Shown in pieces: positions 10,643-22,873 of a stretch of 64,000 nucleotides of DNA. The position numbers and the translations under genes were made by a program. The notes under the pieces are model-generated. The model saw nothing but the letters and a program-made list of their open reading frames with translations, was not told where the DNA came from and did no database searches. Source of the stretch: Bifidobacterium breve (GTDB taxonomy: Bacteria; Actinomycetota; Actinomycetes; Nanopelagicales; Nanopelagicaceae); assembly GCA_945860245.1 (NCBI GenBank), contig CAMAPO010000002.1:1-64000 (forward strand), given 5' to 3'. Position 1 is the first letter of the stretch. Each line of letters opens with the position of its first letter.

Positions 10643-11615
10643 CCGTCACATCACAAACAAGCATCGCTTCGTTGGCTTTGCCCTGATTGGTTTAGTTGTT
10701 TATATCTTGAGCAATATTGTTGACGAGTGGCGGGCTTACCAAGGAGCAACCGTCGCTGTATTCGTTGTCGCGATCGCATCAATAATTTTACTAACTGGCT
10801 ATTCTGGACAAATATCTCTCGGTCACGGCGCACTCCTTGCAATCGGTGCTTACACAGCGGCTCTAACCCAAATATATTTCAGCGCACCAATTTGGATTTG
10901 TTTTGCCACAGCCGTATTAATGACTGCACTTGTTGGTGCAATTCTTGGAATGGCCGCTGCACGATTGTCTGGGCCATATTTAGCGGGAACAACTCTGGCC
11001 TTTGCAGTCGGACTTCCTTCAATTGCAAATCAATTTTCGATTTTAGGCGGCGAACAAGGAATTTCTTTTGATGCGGGATGGCCACCACTTTCACTCGGTG
11101 AAACATTTACGCAATACAAATGGTTCCTCTGGATCGCAACCCTGGCAGCGCTAATTTCCATGTGGTGGGTGCAAAATATTTTGCGCTCTCGCTATGGCCG
11201 CGGATGGCGAGCGCTGAAGAGCAATGAGGTCGCCGCCGAGCTTTCGGGGATCACTATTGGCCGATCCAAGGTCCTGGCCTTTACCGTGAGCGCGGGAATA
11301 GCCGGCCTGGCTGGCGCTCTGCTGGCGATGACCGTAAATAACGTTTCACCGAGCGCATTTCCGCTCGCTCTCTCCTTCTCGATCGCGACTGGGGCAGTCC
11401 TCTCTGGCGTAAGTACCCTTGGAGGGGTCATGATTGGCTCAGTAGCACTGGTTGCAATTCCGCTGATCGCCTCATCGATCTCAGATCGATGGAGCGGTTC
11501 AGAGAATCTAGAGCTTCTATTGCCCGAATTTATTGTGAGTGCACTTTTGGTCTTGACGGTCTTCTTAGCCCCGAAAGGTCCGATCGAGAAGTTTCGGTCG
11601 CGTCATAGTAAGTAA
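10635..11615 (+). CDS. livM: Branched-chain amino acid type ABC transporter permease (LivM-like); internal GTG start preferred over 10605
   Basis: LTGYSGQISLGHGALLAIGAYTAA...RSRYGRGWRALKSNEVAAELSGI; GTG 10635 reduces overlap with livH. Confidence 0.85.
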   Translation: MHSRHITNKHRFVGFALIGLVVYILSNIVDEWRAYQGATVAVFVVAIASIILLTGYSGQISLGHGALLAIGAYTAALTQIYFSAPIWICFATAVLMTALVGAILGMAAARLSGPYLAGTTLAFAVGLPSIANQFSILGGEQGISFDAGWPPLSLGETFTQYKWFLWIATLAALISMWWVQNILRSRYGRGWRALKSNEVAAELSGITIGRSKVLAFTVSAGIAGLAGALLAMTVNNVSPSAFPLALSFSIATGAVLSGVSTLGGVMIGSVALVAIPLIASSISDRWSGSENLELLLPEFIVSALLVLTVFLAPKGPIEKFRSRHSK

Positions 11616-11640
11616 TGGCAAAGCGCTCGTATGATTCACA

Positions 11641-11654
11641 GTACTCAGTAGTAC
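11641..11654. promoter_or_regulatory. Inverted repeat GTACT-CAGT-AGTAC upstream of the solute-binding protein gene
   Basis: Perfect 5-bp arms with 4-nt spacer, just upstream of a TATACC -10-like hexamer (11667-11672). Confidence 0.4.
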
Positions 11655-11691
11655 AGGTCTACCCGTTATACCCCTCGATGGAAGGAAAAAT

Positions 11692-12996
11692 ATGATCAGA
11701 ACGACTCGTCGGAAGTTTCTCGTAACTTCCGCAGTGACGGCCGCAACTGCGCTCTCACTCTCTGTTATGCCGGCGCAAGCAATTTCGCCGCGCTCAGAGA
11801 CTGGCGTATCACCAACCACAATCAAACTCGGCATTACCTTGCCAATGACAGGCTCAGCTAGCTTCGGCTACAACCAACTACCAGGTGCGATGAAGGCATA
11901 TTTTGATTATGTCAACGCAAATGGTGGCGTAAATGGTCGCAAGATCAGTCTGGTTGTACAGAATGATGGATACGTACCAAAGTCGTCTATTCAGAAGACC
12001 CAGGATTTACTTAAAGCAAATACCTTTGCAGTTGTCGGTGCATTGGGAACTGCAAATAATAAAGCTGTTGCATCTGCCATAAACCTCGGCAAGCGTGGTG
12101 TACCAAGCCTCTTTATTAACACTGGCTTTAGCGGATTTAACAATCGCACTACTTACCCAACTTCATCAACTCTCTTGCCTTCCTACATTATGGAAGCAAA
12201 GATGATCGGAAAGTACGTAAACGAAACTTACCCAACTAAGAAAGTCTGCATCTTGTACCAAGATGATGACTTCGGTGATGACGCGCTTGTCGGCTTCGGT
12301 AAGGATTACGGCAACATAGTATTCACAGAGAAGGTTGCTTACCCATCACTTTCGCAAGGCGTAACAGGTGTTCCGGATCAGTGGGTTGGTAAGTTCAAGA
12401 AAGCGTCGTGTGAAGTTCAGATCGTATTTGGCGTGGCAACAGCAACTTTGTATACAGTTCTGGCTGCAGCAAAGATTGGCTATGCACCTAAGTGGATCCT
12501 CGGTTCAGTTGGTGCGGATATCGCATCAATCAACCCTGCTACGGCTCCTTACATCATTGGTGCAACATCAATGTCATTCTTGCCATCAGTTGTTGACCCA
12601 AAGGATGAATATGTACTTCAATTTAAAGAGATCCATGATAAGTACAACTCAAAAGCTAAGTTCAACAGTTGGACACTTATCGGTATGAACTCAGCATTCT
12701 TGACTGTTCAGGCCCTACAGGCCGCTGGCAAGAACTTAACTCGTAAATCACTTCTTGCAGCCATTGATAACGGTGGCGCAAAATTTGCTAGCGCTGGATT
12801 AGTTCCTCTGAACTACTCAAAGACAAGCAACGTTGGTTACAACGGTTACTGGTTCGGTACTTTCAACAGTACTGGCGACCTAGTACCTAACAGCACATTC
12901 ACATACACGCCTTACACCACAGATTCTGGTACTGGCGCTGTTGTGAAGTCAACCTACGTTCGTCCAAAGATGCCTACGAAGGGATTGCCAAACTAA
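11692..12996 (+). CDS. ABC transporter substrate-binding protein, LivK/periplasmic-binding family, Tat-like signal peptide
   Basis: TTRRKFLVTSAVTAATALSLSVMPAQA; TTIKLGITLPMTGSASFGYNQLPGAMKAYFDYVNANGGVNGRKI. Confidence 0.88.
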   Translation: MIRTTRRKFLVTSAVTAATALSLSVMPAQAISPRSETGVSPTTIKLGITLPMTGSASFGYNQLPGAMKAYFDYVNANGGVNGRKISLVVQNDGYVPKSSIQKTQDLLKANTFAVVGALGTANNKAVASAINLGKRGVPSLFINTGFSGFNNRTTYPTSSTLLPSYIMEAKMIGKYVNETYPTKKVCILYQDDDFGDDALVGFGKDYGNIVFTEKVAYPSLSQGVTGVPDQWVGKFKKASCEVQIVFGVATATLYTVLAAAKIGYAPKWILGSVGADIASINPATAPYIIGATSMSFLPSVVDPKDEYVLQFKEIHDKYNSKAKFNSWTLIGMNSAFLTVQALQAAGKNLTRKSLLAAIDNGGAKFASAGLVPLNYSKTSNVGYNGYWFGTFNSTGDLVPNSTFTYTPYTTDSGTGAVVKSTYVRPKMPTKGLPN

Positions 12997-14639
12997 TGAG
13001 AACTACATCGTTTAAATCACGCGCATTTGCGCTAGTTTCAACAACTGCGTTGCTTGCAACGCTCGTAGTTGCATCACCAGCTAACGCTGCAGCAACTGGT
13101 CCAACTTGTGATGGCGCAACGCCAGTACAGACTTGCACCGGTACAACATCTGACGGCGCCGCTTACAAGATGGTTATTCCTGCCACATTCAATGGCACAG
13201 TAACAATCTGGTCACACGGATTTGGTGGAAACACCTCCATCCCTGGCACACCTTTTGCGATCGATTCAACAGCACAGTTAGGACCAAATGGTCCCGGCGA
13301 AACTGGAGGAAATCCTGCGTTAGTTAAGTACTTAACTGATAAGGGCGTTGCTGTTATGGGTTCAGGATTTAGTACCCAAGGATGGAACCTAGATGAAGCG
13401 GTAAAGACCAACGCTGAATTAGTTGGAATCTTTAAGACTAAGTTCACAACAACTAAGAAGGTTGTGGCATGGGGTTACTCAATGGGTGGCGGAATTACTC
13501 AGGCATTTGCTGAGAAGAACCCAGAGCTACTTGCTTCTGCTGCGGTAATGAACCCAGTTGATGCTTGGAGTTCACAGAGTAAGTACTTCGTTGACATGCT
13601 TTGGTTGATGAAAACTTGGTTTGATCCATCAATTCAGTTGACTGGTTATGCTGCCGGACTTCCTGGCGACCTACAGATGTTGGGAGATCTTCAAAAGTAC
13701 TCTGCAGTGCTGGCTTCTCTAAAGGCTAGCGTTGCATCAGGTGCTTGGCCTACAACATCTAGCGCATCAGCTAAAGCGCTCCAAGCGGGGCAAATTCCAT
13801 CTCGCAGCGCGCTCTTGATGATCGGTCTCTTGGCCGGAGTCAGCACCCAGAGCACATCATTTGATGGCATCGCAGGACCCGCAACCGCGCAGGCAACCGC
13901 TTGGCCATTAGCAATTGCACCAGCACTTGCAGTGTTAGAAAATATCGCAGGAGTTTTGGCCTTTGCACTACTCGGTGCACGCGATATGGAAGCGAAGATG
14001 GGTGGGATCTGGTTTGATAATCAGACGACTGATTTCTCGAAGCAGCTAAGCGATGTAGATCGCACCGTTCATAACGCAGGCCTCAGCGGAAATAGTGCGA
14101 TTGCAGCCATGCTAAGTACGCTCAATCCGCTAAACCCAGATGCACCACGTATTAAGGGTGCTGCTGCGCCAATGGCAAAGGATGCGACTAAGTATCAGCA
14201 CACTGGCAAGATTAAAGTCCCAACAGTGATGATGATCGGTCAGCACGATCCAGTAGAACCTGCTGGAATTGTTCAGCGCATCTCTGATTTGTATGAAGCA
14301 GATTTTGCTATCGCGAAGGCTGCTGCCGTGAAAGCTTCTCAAAAGGGCGGTACTTACAAACCAGCAGTCCGTAAGCTGCAAGTTCTTTGGAGCGTAACTC
14401 CAAAGTCTTGGTCAAAGTTTGATGCTGCGGGTCTACCTGTTGGGTTAACAAACACACCAGGTACCGGTCACACCAACTTCACGATGGCTCAATACAAGCT
14501 CGTAATCGATACTGCACTTGCTGCAGCCGAGAACGGTGACTTGGCTTGGAACTCCTCTCAGCTATCAAAGGTCAACCGTGCAAAGGGTCTCAAGATCGAC
14601 CGTAACACTTTGTACCCATATATGAAGTTCCGCGGCTAA
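12996..14639 (+). CDS. Secreted alpha/beta-hydrolase with a large insertion between nucleophile and acid/His motifs
   Basis: Signal peptide ...LLATLVVASPANAAA; GYSMGG nucleophile elbow; MIGQHDPVEP acid loop; TGHTNF His loop. ATG overlaps SBP stop (TAATG). Confidence 0.75.
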   Translation: MRTTSFKSRAFALVSTTALLATLVVASPANAAATGPTCDGATPVQTCTGTTSDGAAYKMVIPATFNGTVTIWSHGFGGNTSIPGTPFAIDSTAQLGPNGPGETGGNPALVKYLTDKGVAVMGSGFSTQGWNLDEAVKTNAELVGIFKTKFTTTKKVVAWGYSMGGGITQAFAEKNPELLASAAVMNPVDAWSSQSKYFVDMLWLMKTWFDPSIQLTGYAAGLPGDLQMLGDLQKYSAVLASLKASVASGAWPTTSSASAKALQAGQIPSRSALLMIGLLAGVSTQSTSFDGIAGPATAQATAWPLAIAPALAVLENIAGVLAFALLGARDMEAKMGGIWFDNQTTDFSKQLSDVDRTVHNAGLSGNSAIAAMLSTLNPLNPDAPRIKGAAAPMAKDATKYQHTGKIKVPTVMMIGQHDPVEPAGIVQRISDLYEADFAIAKAAAVKASQKGGTYKPAVRKLQVLWSVTPKSWSKFDAAGLPVGLTNTPGTGHTNFTMAQYKLVIDTALAAAENGDLAWNSSQLSKVNRAKGLKIDRNTLYPYMKFRG

Positions 14640-14672
14640 TAATTAATTAGTTGTAGAAGTTCCCATGAAATA

Positions 14673-14708
14673 GGGGTCGCGCGAGAGCGCGGCCCCTGTT
14701 TCTTTTTC
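14673..14708 (+). terminator. Rho-independent terminator after the hydrolase gene
   Basis: GGGGTCGCGC-GAGA-GCGCGGCCCC (one G-U wobble) followed by TGTTTCTTTTTC. Confidence 0.85.
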
Positions 14709-14727
14709 ACTAGTACCCTTAATCCCT

Positions 14728-15165
14728 ATGAAGATCGCATCAGCGCAAGAAATGTTTGATCTCGGTAGAAAGATTGGCTCACAACTTCGCGCCGGAGATC
14801 TCATCCTTTTAAATGGCCCCCTTGGCGCTGGCAAAACGGTTCTGGTGCAGGGCATCGGATCAGCCCTGGAATTCAGTGAGGTCACTTCTCCTACCTTTGT
14901 GATCTCACGCATTCATAAAGGCCCTTTGTCGCTAATTCATGTTGATACTTACCGCTTACTAGAAGGCGGCAAAGCTGCGCTATATCTCGATGATTTAGAT
15001 TTAGATACCGCACGAGAAAGTGCTGTGACGGTAATTGAATGGGGCGGGGCGGAATCTGCGCGCTTATCTGATGAGCGCCTGGAAATTGATATCGATCGCA
15101 CTGATGAAGAGCGCGTTGTTTCTTGGCGAGCAATTGGTCGGCGCTGGGCAGAGTTGAAGCTATGA
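14728..15165 (+). CDS. tsaE: tRNA t6A biosynthesis ATPase TsaE
   Basis: LLNGPLGAGKTVLVQGIGSALEF...TSPTFVISRIH; adjacent tsaB/tsaD. Confidence 0.93.
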   Translation: MKIASAQEMFDLGRKIGSQLRAGDLILLNGPLGAGKTVLVQGIGSALEFSEVTSPTFVISRIHKGPLSLIHVDTYRLLEGGKAALYLDDLDLDTARESAVTVIEWGGAESARLSDERLEIDIDRTDEERVVSWRAIGRRWAELKL

Positions 15166-15695
15166 CTATTTCACTGGCGATAGACACTGCAACATCGTGC
15201 ACGATTGTTGGGGTTATCGAAGATGACAAAGTTCTCTTTGAATCTTTTCACGAAGGCGCAACTGAGCACGGTTTTGCAATCACCGAACTGGTGACGAAAG
15301 CTTTAGAAATCTGCCCTAAACCTGATCAAGTCGTCGTCGGCATGGGGCCAGGGCCATTTACTGGACTTCGTGTGGGAATTACCTTTGCGCAATCTTTTGC
15401 GCTGGCTCGTGAAATTCCTGTTATTGGGGTTTGCTCGCTAGATGCAATTGAAGTCGATGCAGGCGAATACACCGTGGCAATAGATGCCCGCCGTAAGGAA
15501 ATTTACTGGGCAAGCTATAAAGATGGGGTGCGTGTCTCGGGACCAGTAGTTAGTAAGCCTTCTGAAGTGGCTAGTTTCATTATTGGCCAATATCCAAACC
15601 TGCAAAAGTTAGTTGCCTTAAGTACTTCTCAGAATATAACGGAGCCGATGTATCTGCGCCGCCCCGATGCCGTACCTACTGCGGAGCGCGCATGA
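15162..15695 (+). CDS. tsaB: tRNA t6A biosynthesis protein TsaB
   Basis: LAIDTATSCTIVGVIEDD...VGMGPGPFTGLRVGITFAQ; ATG 15162 preferred over 15123. Confidence 0.9.
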   Translation: MTISLAIDTATSCTIVGVIEDDKVLFESFHEGATEHGFAITELVTKALEICPKPDQVVVGMGPGPFTGLRVGITFAQSFALAREIPVIGVCSLDAIEVDAGEYTVAIDARRKEIYWASYKDGVRVSGPVVSKPSEVASFIIGQYPNLQKLVALSTSQNITEPMYLRRPDAVPTAERA

Positions 15696-16147
15696 TTTCC
15701 TACCGCGCAGCGATTCAACTCGATCTTCCCGTCTTAGTTTCCATGGAGCGAGTTCTCTTTGCAGATTCACCTTGGTCGATGGGGCAATTTAAAGAAGAGT
15801 TTAAAGGTGTACCAAATTCACGACATTTTATAGTTGCAACAAATGATCAAGATCAGATCGTTGGCTATGCCGCTGTCTTGGTCGTGGCCGCCGGCGTTGA
15901 AGCAGATGTATTAACTGTTGCGGTTCTGCCTGAATATACACGCCAAGGTATTGCTACTCACTTTATGAAGGCGTTGGAAGATTGGTCGGCTTTAAAGCAG
16001 GTACCGGCGATGATGCTGGAAGTTGGTACAAAGAACTTAAGTGCGATTGCGCTCTATGAAAAGTTGGGATATCAAAAGATTTCAACCCGCGAAGGTTATT
16101 ACGGCCCTGGTTTAGATGCCTTTGTGATGCGTAAGGAGCTCAAGTAA
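15692..16147 (+). CDS. rimI: Ribosomal-protein-alanine N-acetyltransferase (GNAT), RimI-like
   Basis: GNAT fold: [24 protein letters not shown]...[29 protein letters not shown]; between tsaB and tsaD. Confidence 0.88.
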   Translation: MISYRAAIQLDLPVLVSMERVLFADSPWSMGQFKEEFKGVPNSRHFIVATNDQDQIVGYAAVLVVAAGVEADVLTVAVLPEYTRQGIATHFMKALEDWSALKQVPAMMLEVGTKNLSAIALYEKLGYQKISTREGYYGPGLDAFVMRKELK

Positions 16148-17178
16148 TGAGCGAGCCAATAGTTTTAGGGATTGAAACATCTTGTGATGAAACCGCGATT
16201 GGCATTGTCCGCGGGCGAAAGTTATTGGCAAATGTCATTGCATCTAGCGTTGAAGAACATGCGCGCTTTGGGGGAGTTGTCCCTGAAATCGCTAGCCGGG
16301 CACATCTGGAAGCGATGTTGCCCAGCATTGATAAAGCGGTACGCGATGCTGGTATCTCACTTAAAGATATCGACGCAGTTGCTGTGACTGCAGGCCCTGG
16401 TTTAGTCGGTGCCTTATTAGTCGGTGTTGCATCGGCTAGTGGTTTGGCACTAGGACTTGGCAAACCTTTATATGGAGTTAATCATTTAGCCGCGCACATC
16501 AGCGTTGATTACTTAACACATGATCTACCGACTGATCCAACAATTGCGTTATTGGTAAGTGGCGGACATTCATCTCTTTTACAAGTAGATGACATAACAT
16601 CCACGATTACCAAACTTGGTGCGACGATGGATGATGCCGCCGGTGAAGCCTTCGATAAAATTGCGCGCGTGATGGGGCTTGGTTTTCCTGGTGGTCCCGC
16701 AATAGATGAGATTGCACAATCTGGTTCGCCAACCGCAATTGATTTTCCGCGCGGATTAACAACTAGCAATGATTGGGCCAAACGCCCTTACGATTTTTCA
16801 TTCTCTGGATTAAAGACAGCGGTTGCTAGATATCTTGAAAGTACGCCAAATTATGCAAAGGGCGATGTCGCCGCATCTTTCCAAGAATCAATCGTCGATG
16901 TCTTGCTGCAAAAATCACTTGCCGCATGTAAGGTAACGGGAATTGGCTCACTTGTAATTGCTGGGGGTGTGGCCGCTAATTCCCGGCTTCGATACTTGGC
17001 CGAGCAGCGTTGTGAAAAAGCGGGGGTGCGTCTGCGGATCCCAAGCCCGGCGCTCTGCACCGATAATGGGGCTATGGCGGCCGCTCTGGGCTCACTGATG
17101 GTGGCTGCAGGGCGCAAACCAGGCCCACAGGCCTTTGACGCCGATTCTGCCCTCCAAGTTGAGCGAGTTGCCCTCTAG
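16147..17178 (+). CDS. tsaD: tRNA t6A threonylcarbamoyltransferase
   Basis: [15 protein letters not shown]...[29 protein letters not shown]. Confidence 0.97.
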   Translation: MSEPIVLGIETSCDETAIGIVRGRKLLANVIASSVEEHARFGGVVPEIASRAHLEAMLPSIDKAVRDAGISLKDIDAVAVTAGPGLVGALLVGVASASGLALGLGKPLYGVNHLAAHISVDYLTHDLPTDPTIALLVSGGHSSLLQVDDITSTITKLGATMDDAAGEAFDKIARVMGLGFPGGPAIDEIAQSGSPTAIDFPRGLTTSNDWAKRPYDFSFSGLKTAVARYLESTPNYAKGDVAASFQESIVDVLLQKSLAACKVTGIGSLVIAGGVAANSRLRYLAEQRCEKAGVRLRIPSPALCTDNGAMAAALGSLMVAAGRKPGPQAFDADSALQVERVAL

Positions 17179-17186
17179 AACTACAG

Positions 17187-17213
17187 TTAGCACTCTAAGC
17201 CCCACACTGCTAA
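17187..17213. promoter_or_regulatory. CIRCE-like (HrcA) operator upstream of groES
   Basis: TTAGCACTC-N9-CACTGCTAA; left arm perfect, right arm 7/9 vs GAGTGCTAA; 17 bp before groES ATG. Confidence 0.85.
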
Positions 17214-17230
17214 TTGAAGGAGAAAAAATC

Positions 17231-17524
17231 ATGGCAGTAGCCATCAAGCCACTCGAAGATCGCATCGTTGTTAAGGCCTCAGAGGCGGAGACAACCACAG
17301 CATCAGGTCTCGTAATTCCTGACACTGCAAAAGAGAAGCCACAGGAAGGCACAGTTGTTGCAGTAGGTCCTGGTCGTTTCGATGATGGCGTTCGCGTTCC
17401 TATGGATGTCAAGGTCGGCGACGTTGTTCTCTACAGCAAGTATGGCGGAACTGAAGTTAAGTACAACAATGAGGAGTACCTCGTGCTTTCAGCTCGTGAC
17501 ATTCTCGCTGTAATCGAGAAGTAA
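17231..17524 (+). CDS. groES: Co-chaperonin GroES
   Basis: [51 protein letters not shown] 17231 rather than 17135. Confidence 0.97.
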   Translation: MAVAIKPLEDRIVVKASEAETTTASGLVIPDTAKEKPQEGTVVAVGPGRFDDGVRVPMDVKVGDVVLYSKYGGTEVKYNNEEYLVLSARDILAVIEK

Positions 17525-19165
<1,641 letters not shown>

Positions 19166-19207
19166 GTTCACGTGTGGCTAATAAAACTAGCCACTAACTC
19201 TTAAAAG

Positions 19208-19248
19208 AAAAAATCCCCCGTACTCAATGAGTGCGGGGGATTTTTATT
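19208..19248. terminator. Bidirectional intrinsic terminator between groEL and whiB
   Basis: AAAAATCCCCCGTACTC-AAT-GAGTGCGGGGGATTTTT, A-tract and T-tract flanks. Confidence 0.9.
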
Positions 19249-19265
19249 ACTTAGACACTTGGTGC

Positions 19266-19565
19266 TTAAGATGCTTCGTAAGCTGTTGGTAGATCCTTGT
19301 TTAGAATCATCGCGCGATCATCTTCTGAGAGACCGCCCCAAATTCCGTAAGGCTCTTGCACTGCCAAGGCATGTGAGCGACAAGCAGCGATTACTGGACA
19401 AGATGCACAGACCGCTTTCGCCGCATTTTCACGATTGCGGCGTCGTGGACCGCGTTCGCCATCGGGGTGGAAGAACATTTCCGCAGGCAGAGCGCGACAA
19501 GCGCCCTCGTACTGCCATTCCCAATGATCTGCGATTGGAAGCGGAAGCCGTGTTAGTTCAGCCAT
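19266..19565 (-). CDS. WhiB-family Fe-S transcriptional regulator (WhiD/WhiB3-like)
   Basis: C...CxxCx5C (ACRALP..., VCASCPVIAAC) and PYGIWGGLSEDDR. Confidence 0.92.
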   Translation of the reverse strand: MAELTRLPLPIADHWEWQYEGACRALPAEMFFHPDGERGPRRRNRENAAKAVCASCPVIAACRSHALAVQEPYGIWGGLSEDDRAMILNKDLPTAYEAS

Positions 19566-19653
19566 TTTGCTCTCCTTGCTTATTGATACCCGTACTGTAC
19601 AACCGCTTCATAGGTTGTTCAAGTACCTAACGCGCCATAAATTGTTCGTTTCA

Positions 19654-19682
19654 TCACGCCTTGAGCGTGTTTCAAGTGGTGA
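19654..19682. promoter_or_regulatory. 29-bp imperfect dyad upstream of the MerR-type regulator
   Basis: TCACgcCTTGA-gcgtgtt-TCAAGtgGTGA, 9/11 paired per arm; 30 bp before ATG 19712. Confidence 0.5.
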
Positions 19683-19711
19683 GATCCCTCAGATACCGCC
19701 ACGATTACCCC

Positions 19712-20587
19712 ATGGAAGAGCTACTCACCGTTGCCGCTGTCGCCCGCCGCATCGGAGTAGCCCCAGCCACCCTACGCACCTGGGATCGCCGCTACGGACT
19801 TGGGCCATCTAGCCACGAGGCGGGAGAACATCGCAGGTATTGTCCGAGCGATCTTGCCAGGTTAACTTTGATGCGCCGATTGATCTCGGCCGGGGTTGCA
19901 CCGGCCGATGCAGCAGCGCAAGCCTTAGCTCATAAAGGTGAAGTAAAAGTAGAAAAAATTCTTAAGTCAGTTCAAGTGCGTGAAGAAGTTGTTTCATCAA
20001 TTGTTAACGCTGCAAACTCGTTAGATCGAATTTTTGTCGAAGAGTTACTGCTTAAAGATCTTGCAAAATATGGAGTTATCGATTGCTGGCAAGAAGTTAT
20101 GGTGCCAGTGCTCGTAATTGTAGGAGATGCATGGGCAGCCACTGGTACTGGCATAGAAGTAGAACATCTGCTCTCTGAGACGATAATTGGAATTCTCCGT
20201 GATCGAACTAAGCAATTAAAGAGTCCAATTAATGCTCGCCCCGTTTTAATCGCCTCAGTTGGTGAAGAATTTCACAGCTTGGCAATTCACGCCCTGCACG
20301 CGGCACTTGCGGAGGCGAAGGTTGAATGCAACTTCTTAGGTGCACGCACTCCACTAGCCGCGCTATCGAGCATGATCTCGCGCAGCGCACCACCTGCGGT
20401 ATTTTTGTGGGCGCAATTACCAAAAAATGCAGACCCAAAGTATTTCCGTGATATTCCGTCGGTGCGACCATCACCGCGCGTTATCTTGGGCGGCCCCGGC
20501 TGGGACCGAAGTGAATGCTCAGATATGCCATTTGCTGATGATTTAACGCTGGCCTGCGAGCAGATCAAGCAGGCGATCGGGGCCTAA
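19712..20587 (+). CDS. MerR-family regulator with C-terminal cobalamin-binding-like domain (CarH/LitR-like)
   Basis: MerR HTH (LTVAAVARRIGVAPATLRTWDRRYGL...GEHRRYCPSDLARL); W-AATGTGIEV-EH = Wx9EH; downstream GEEFHSLAIHAL. Confidence 0.8.
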   Translation: MEELLTVAAVARRIGVAPATLRTWDRRYGLGPSSHEAGEHRRYCPSDLARLTLMRRLISAGVAPADAAAQALAHKGEVKVEKILKSVQVREEVVSSIVNAANSLDRIFVEELLLKDLAKYGVIDCWQEVMVPVLVIVGDAWAATGTGIEVEHLLSETIIGILRDRTKQLKSPINARPVLIASVGEEFHSLAIHALHAALAEAKVECNFLGARTPLAALSSMISRSAPPAVFLWAQLPKNADPKYFRDIPSVRPSPRVILGGPGWDRSECSDMPFADDLTLACEQIKQAIGA

Positions 20588-20604
20588 TTCTCAAGTTAGA
20601 CTAG

Positions 20605-21747
<1,143 letters not shown>

Positions 21748-21759
21748 GGAAAGGCCACC

Positions 21760-22869
21760 ATGGATATCGAAATTGCACTCGGAAAACGCGCCCGCCAAGC
21801 TTTCTCTTTCGACGATATCGCCATTGTTCCAAGTCGACGTACCCGCAACCCCGAAGATGTTTCAACTACTTGGCAGATCGATGCCTATAAATTTGATATT
21901 CCAATGATGGCTGCGCCAATGGATTCAGTTGTCTCACCAGATACTGCAATTGCAATTGGCAAACTCGGTGGTTTGGGCGTTTTAAATCTTGAGGGGCTGT
22001 GGACACGTTATGACGATCCACGTATTCCACTTGGCGAAATCGCATCCATGCCCGATAAGCACGCTACGCGCCGCATGCAAGAAATTTATAGCGCACCAAT
22101 TCGCCCAGAGTTAATTAAAGAGCGAATTAAAATGATTCGTGATGCGGGTGTCACCGTTGCTGCATCCCTTTCCCCACAGCGCACTGCCGAACTGCATAAG
22201 GCGGTTATCGATGCCGGCGTTGATATCTTCGTAATTCGCGGCACTACAGTTTCAGCAGAACACGTTGGAAACGACGATTCAGCGCTTAACTTAAAGAAAT
22301 TTATATACGAGCTAGATGTGCCAGTAATTGTTGGTGGCGTTGCTACAGCAACTGGCGCACTTCACTTAATGCGTGCGGGTGCGGCTGGTGTATTAGTTGG
22401 TTTTGGCGGCGGAGCAGCCCATACAACTCGTAAAGTTTTAGGAATTGAAGTTCCGATGGCATCTGCTGTTGCAGAAGTTGCTGCTGCGCGCCGCGAATAC
22501 TTAGATGAATCTGGCGGACGTTACGTCCATGTCATCGCCGATGGTTCCGTTGGTCGCTCAGGCGATATCGCAAAGGCGATTGCTTGTGGAGCCGATGCAG
22601 TAATGATGGGTTCACCACTTGCTAAGGCAGTTGAAGCACCTGGGCTTGGTTGGCACTGGGGCTCAGAAGCACACCACCAAGAGTTGCCACGTGGCGAGCG
22701 TGTAAATGTTGGCACCGTTGGATCCATCGAAGAAATTTTGCTTGGCCCATCGCATACATCAGATGGTTCGATGAACTTATTCGGTGCACTTCGCCGCGCA
22801 ATGGCAACATCTGGTTACTCAGATGTGAAGGCTTTCCAGCGCGTAGAAGTCATTATTCACGGGGCTTGA
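21760..22869 (+). CDS. guaB3: GuaB3-family IMP dehydrogenase-related protein
   Basis: [43 protein letters not shown]..., adjacent to guaB; actinobacterial GuaB3 length and motifs. Confidence 0.88.
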   Translation: MDIEIALGKRARQAFSFDDIAIVPSRRTRNPEDVSTTWQIDAYKFDIPMMAAPMDSVVSPDTAIAIGKLGGLGVLNLEGLWTRYDDPRIPLGEIASMPDKHATRRMQEIYSAPIRPELIKERIKMIRDAGVTVAASLSPQRTAELHKAVIDAGVDIFVIRGTTVSAEHVGNDDSALNLKKFIYELDVPVIVGGVATATGALHLMRAGAAGVLVGFGGGAAHTTRKVLGIEVPMASAVAEVAAARREYLDESGGRYVHVIADGSVGRSGDIAKAIACGADAVMMGSPLAKAVEAPGLGWHWGSEAHHQELPRGERVNVGTVGSIEEILLGPSHTSDGSMNLFGALRRAMATSGYSDVKAFQRVEVIIHGA

Positions 22870-22873
22870 GCGA

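Noticed and set aside
19259-19630. Plus-strand ORF of 123 aa over whiB
   Set aside because: Antisense to a clear WhiB protein with its conserved cysteines; no motif or promoter support.
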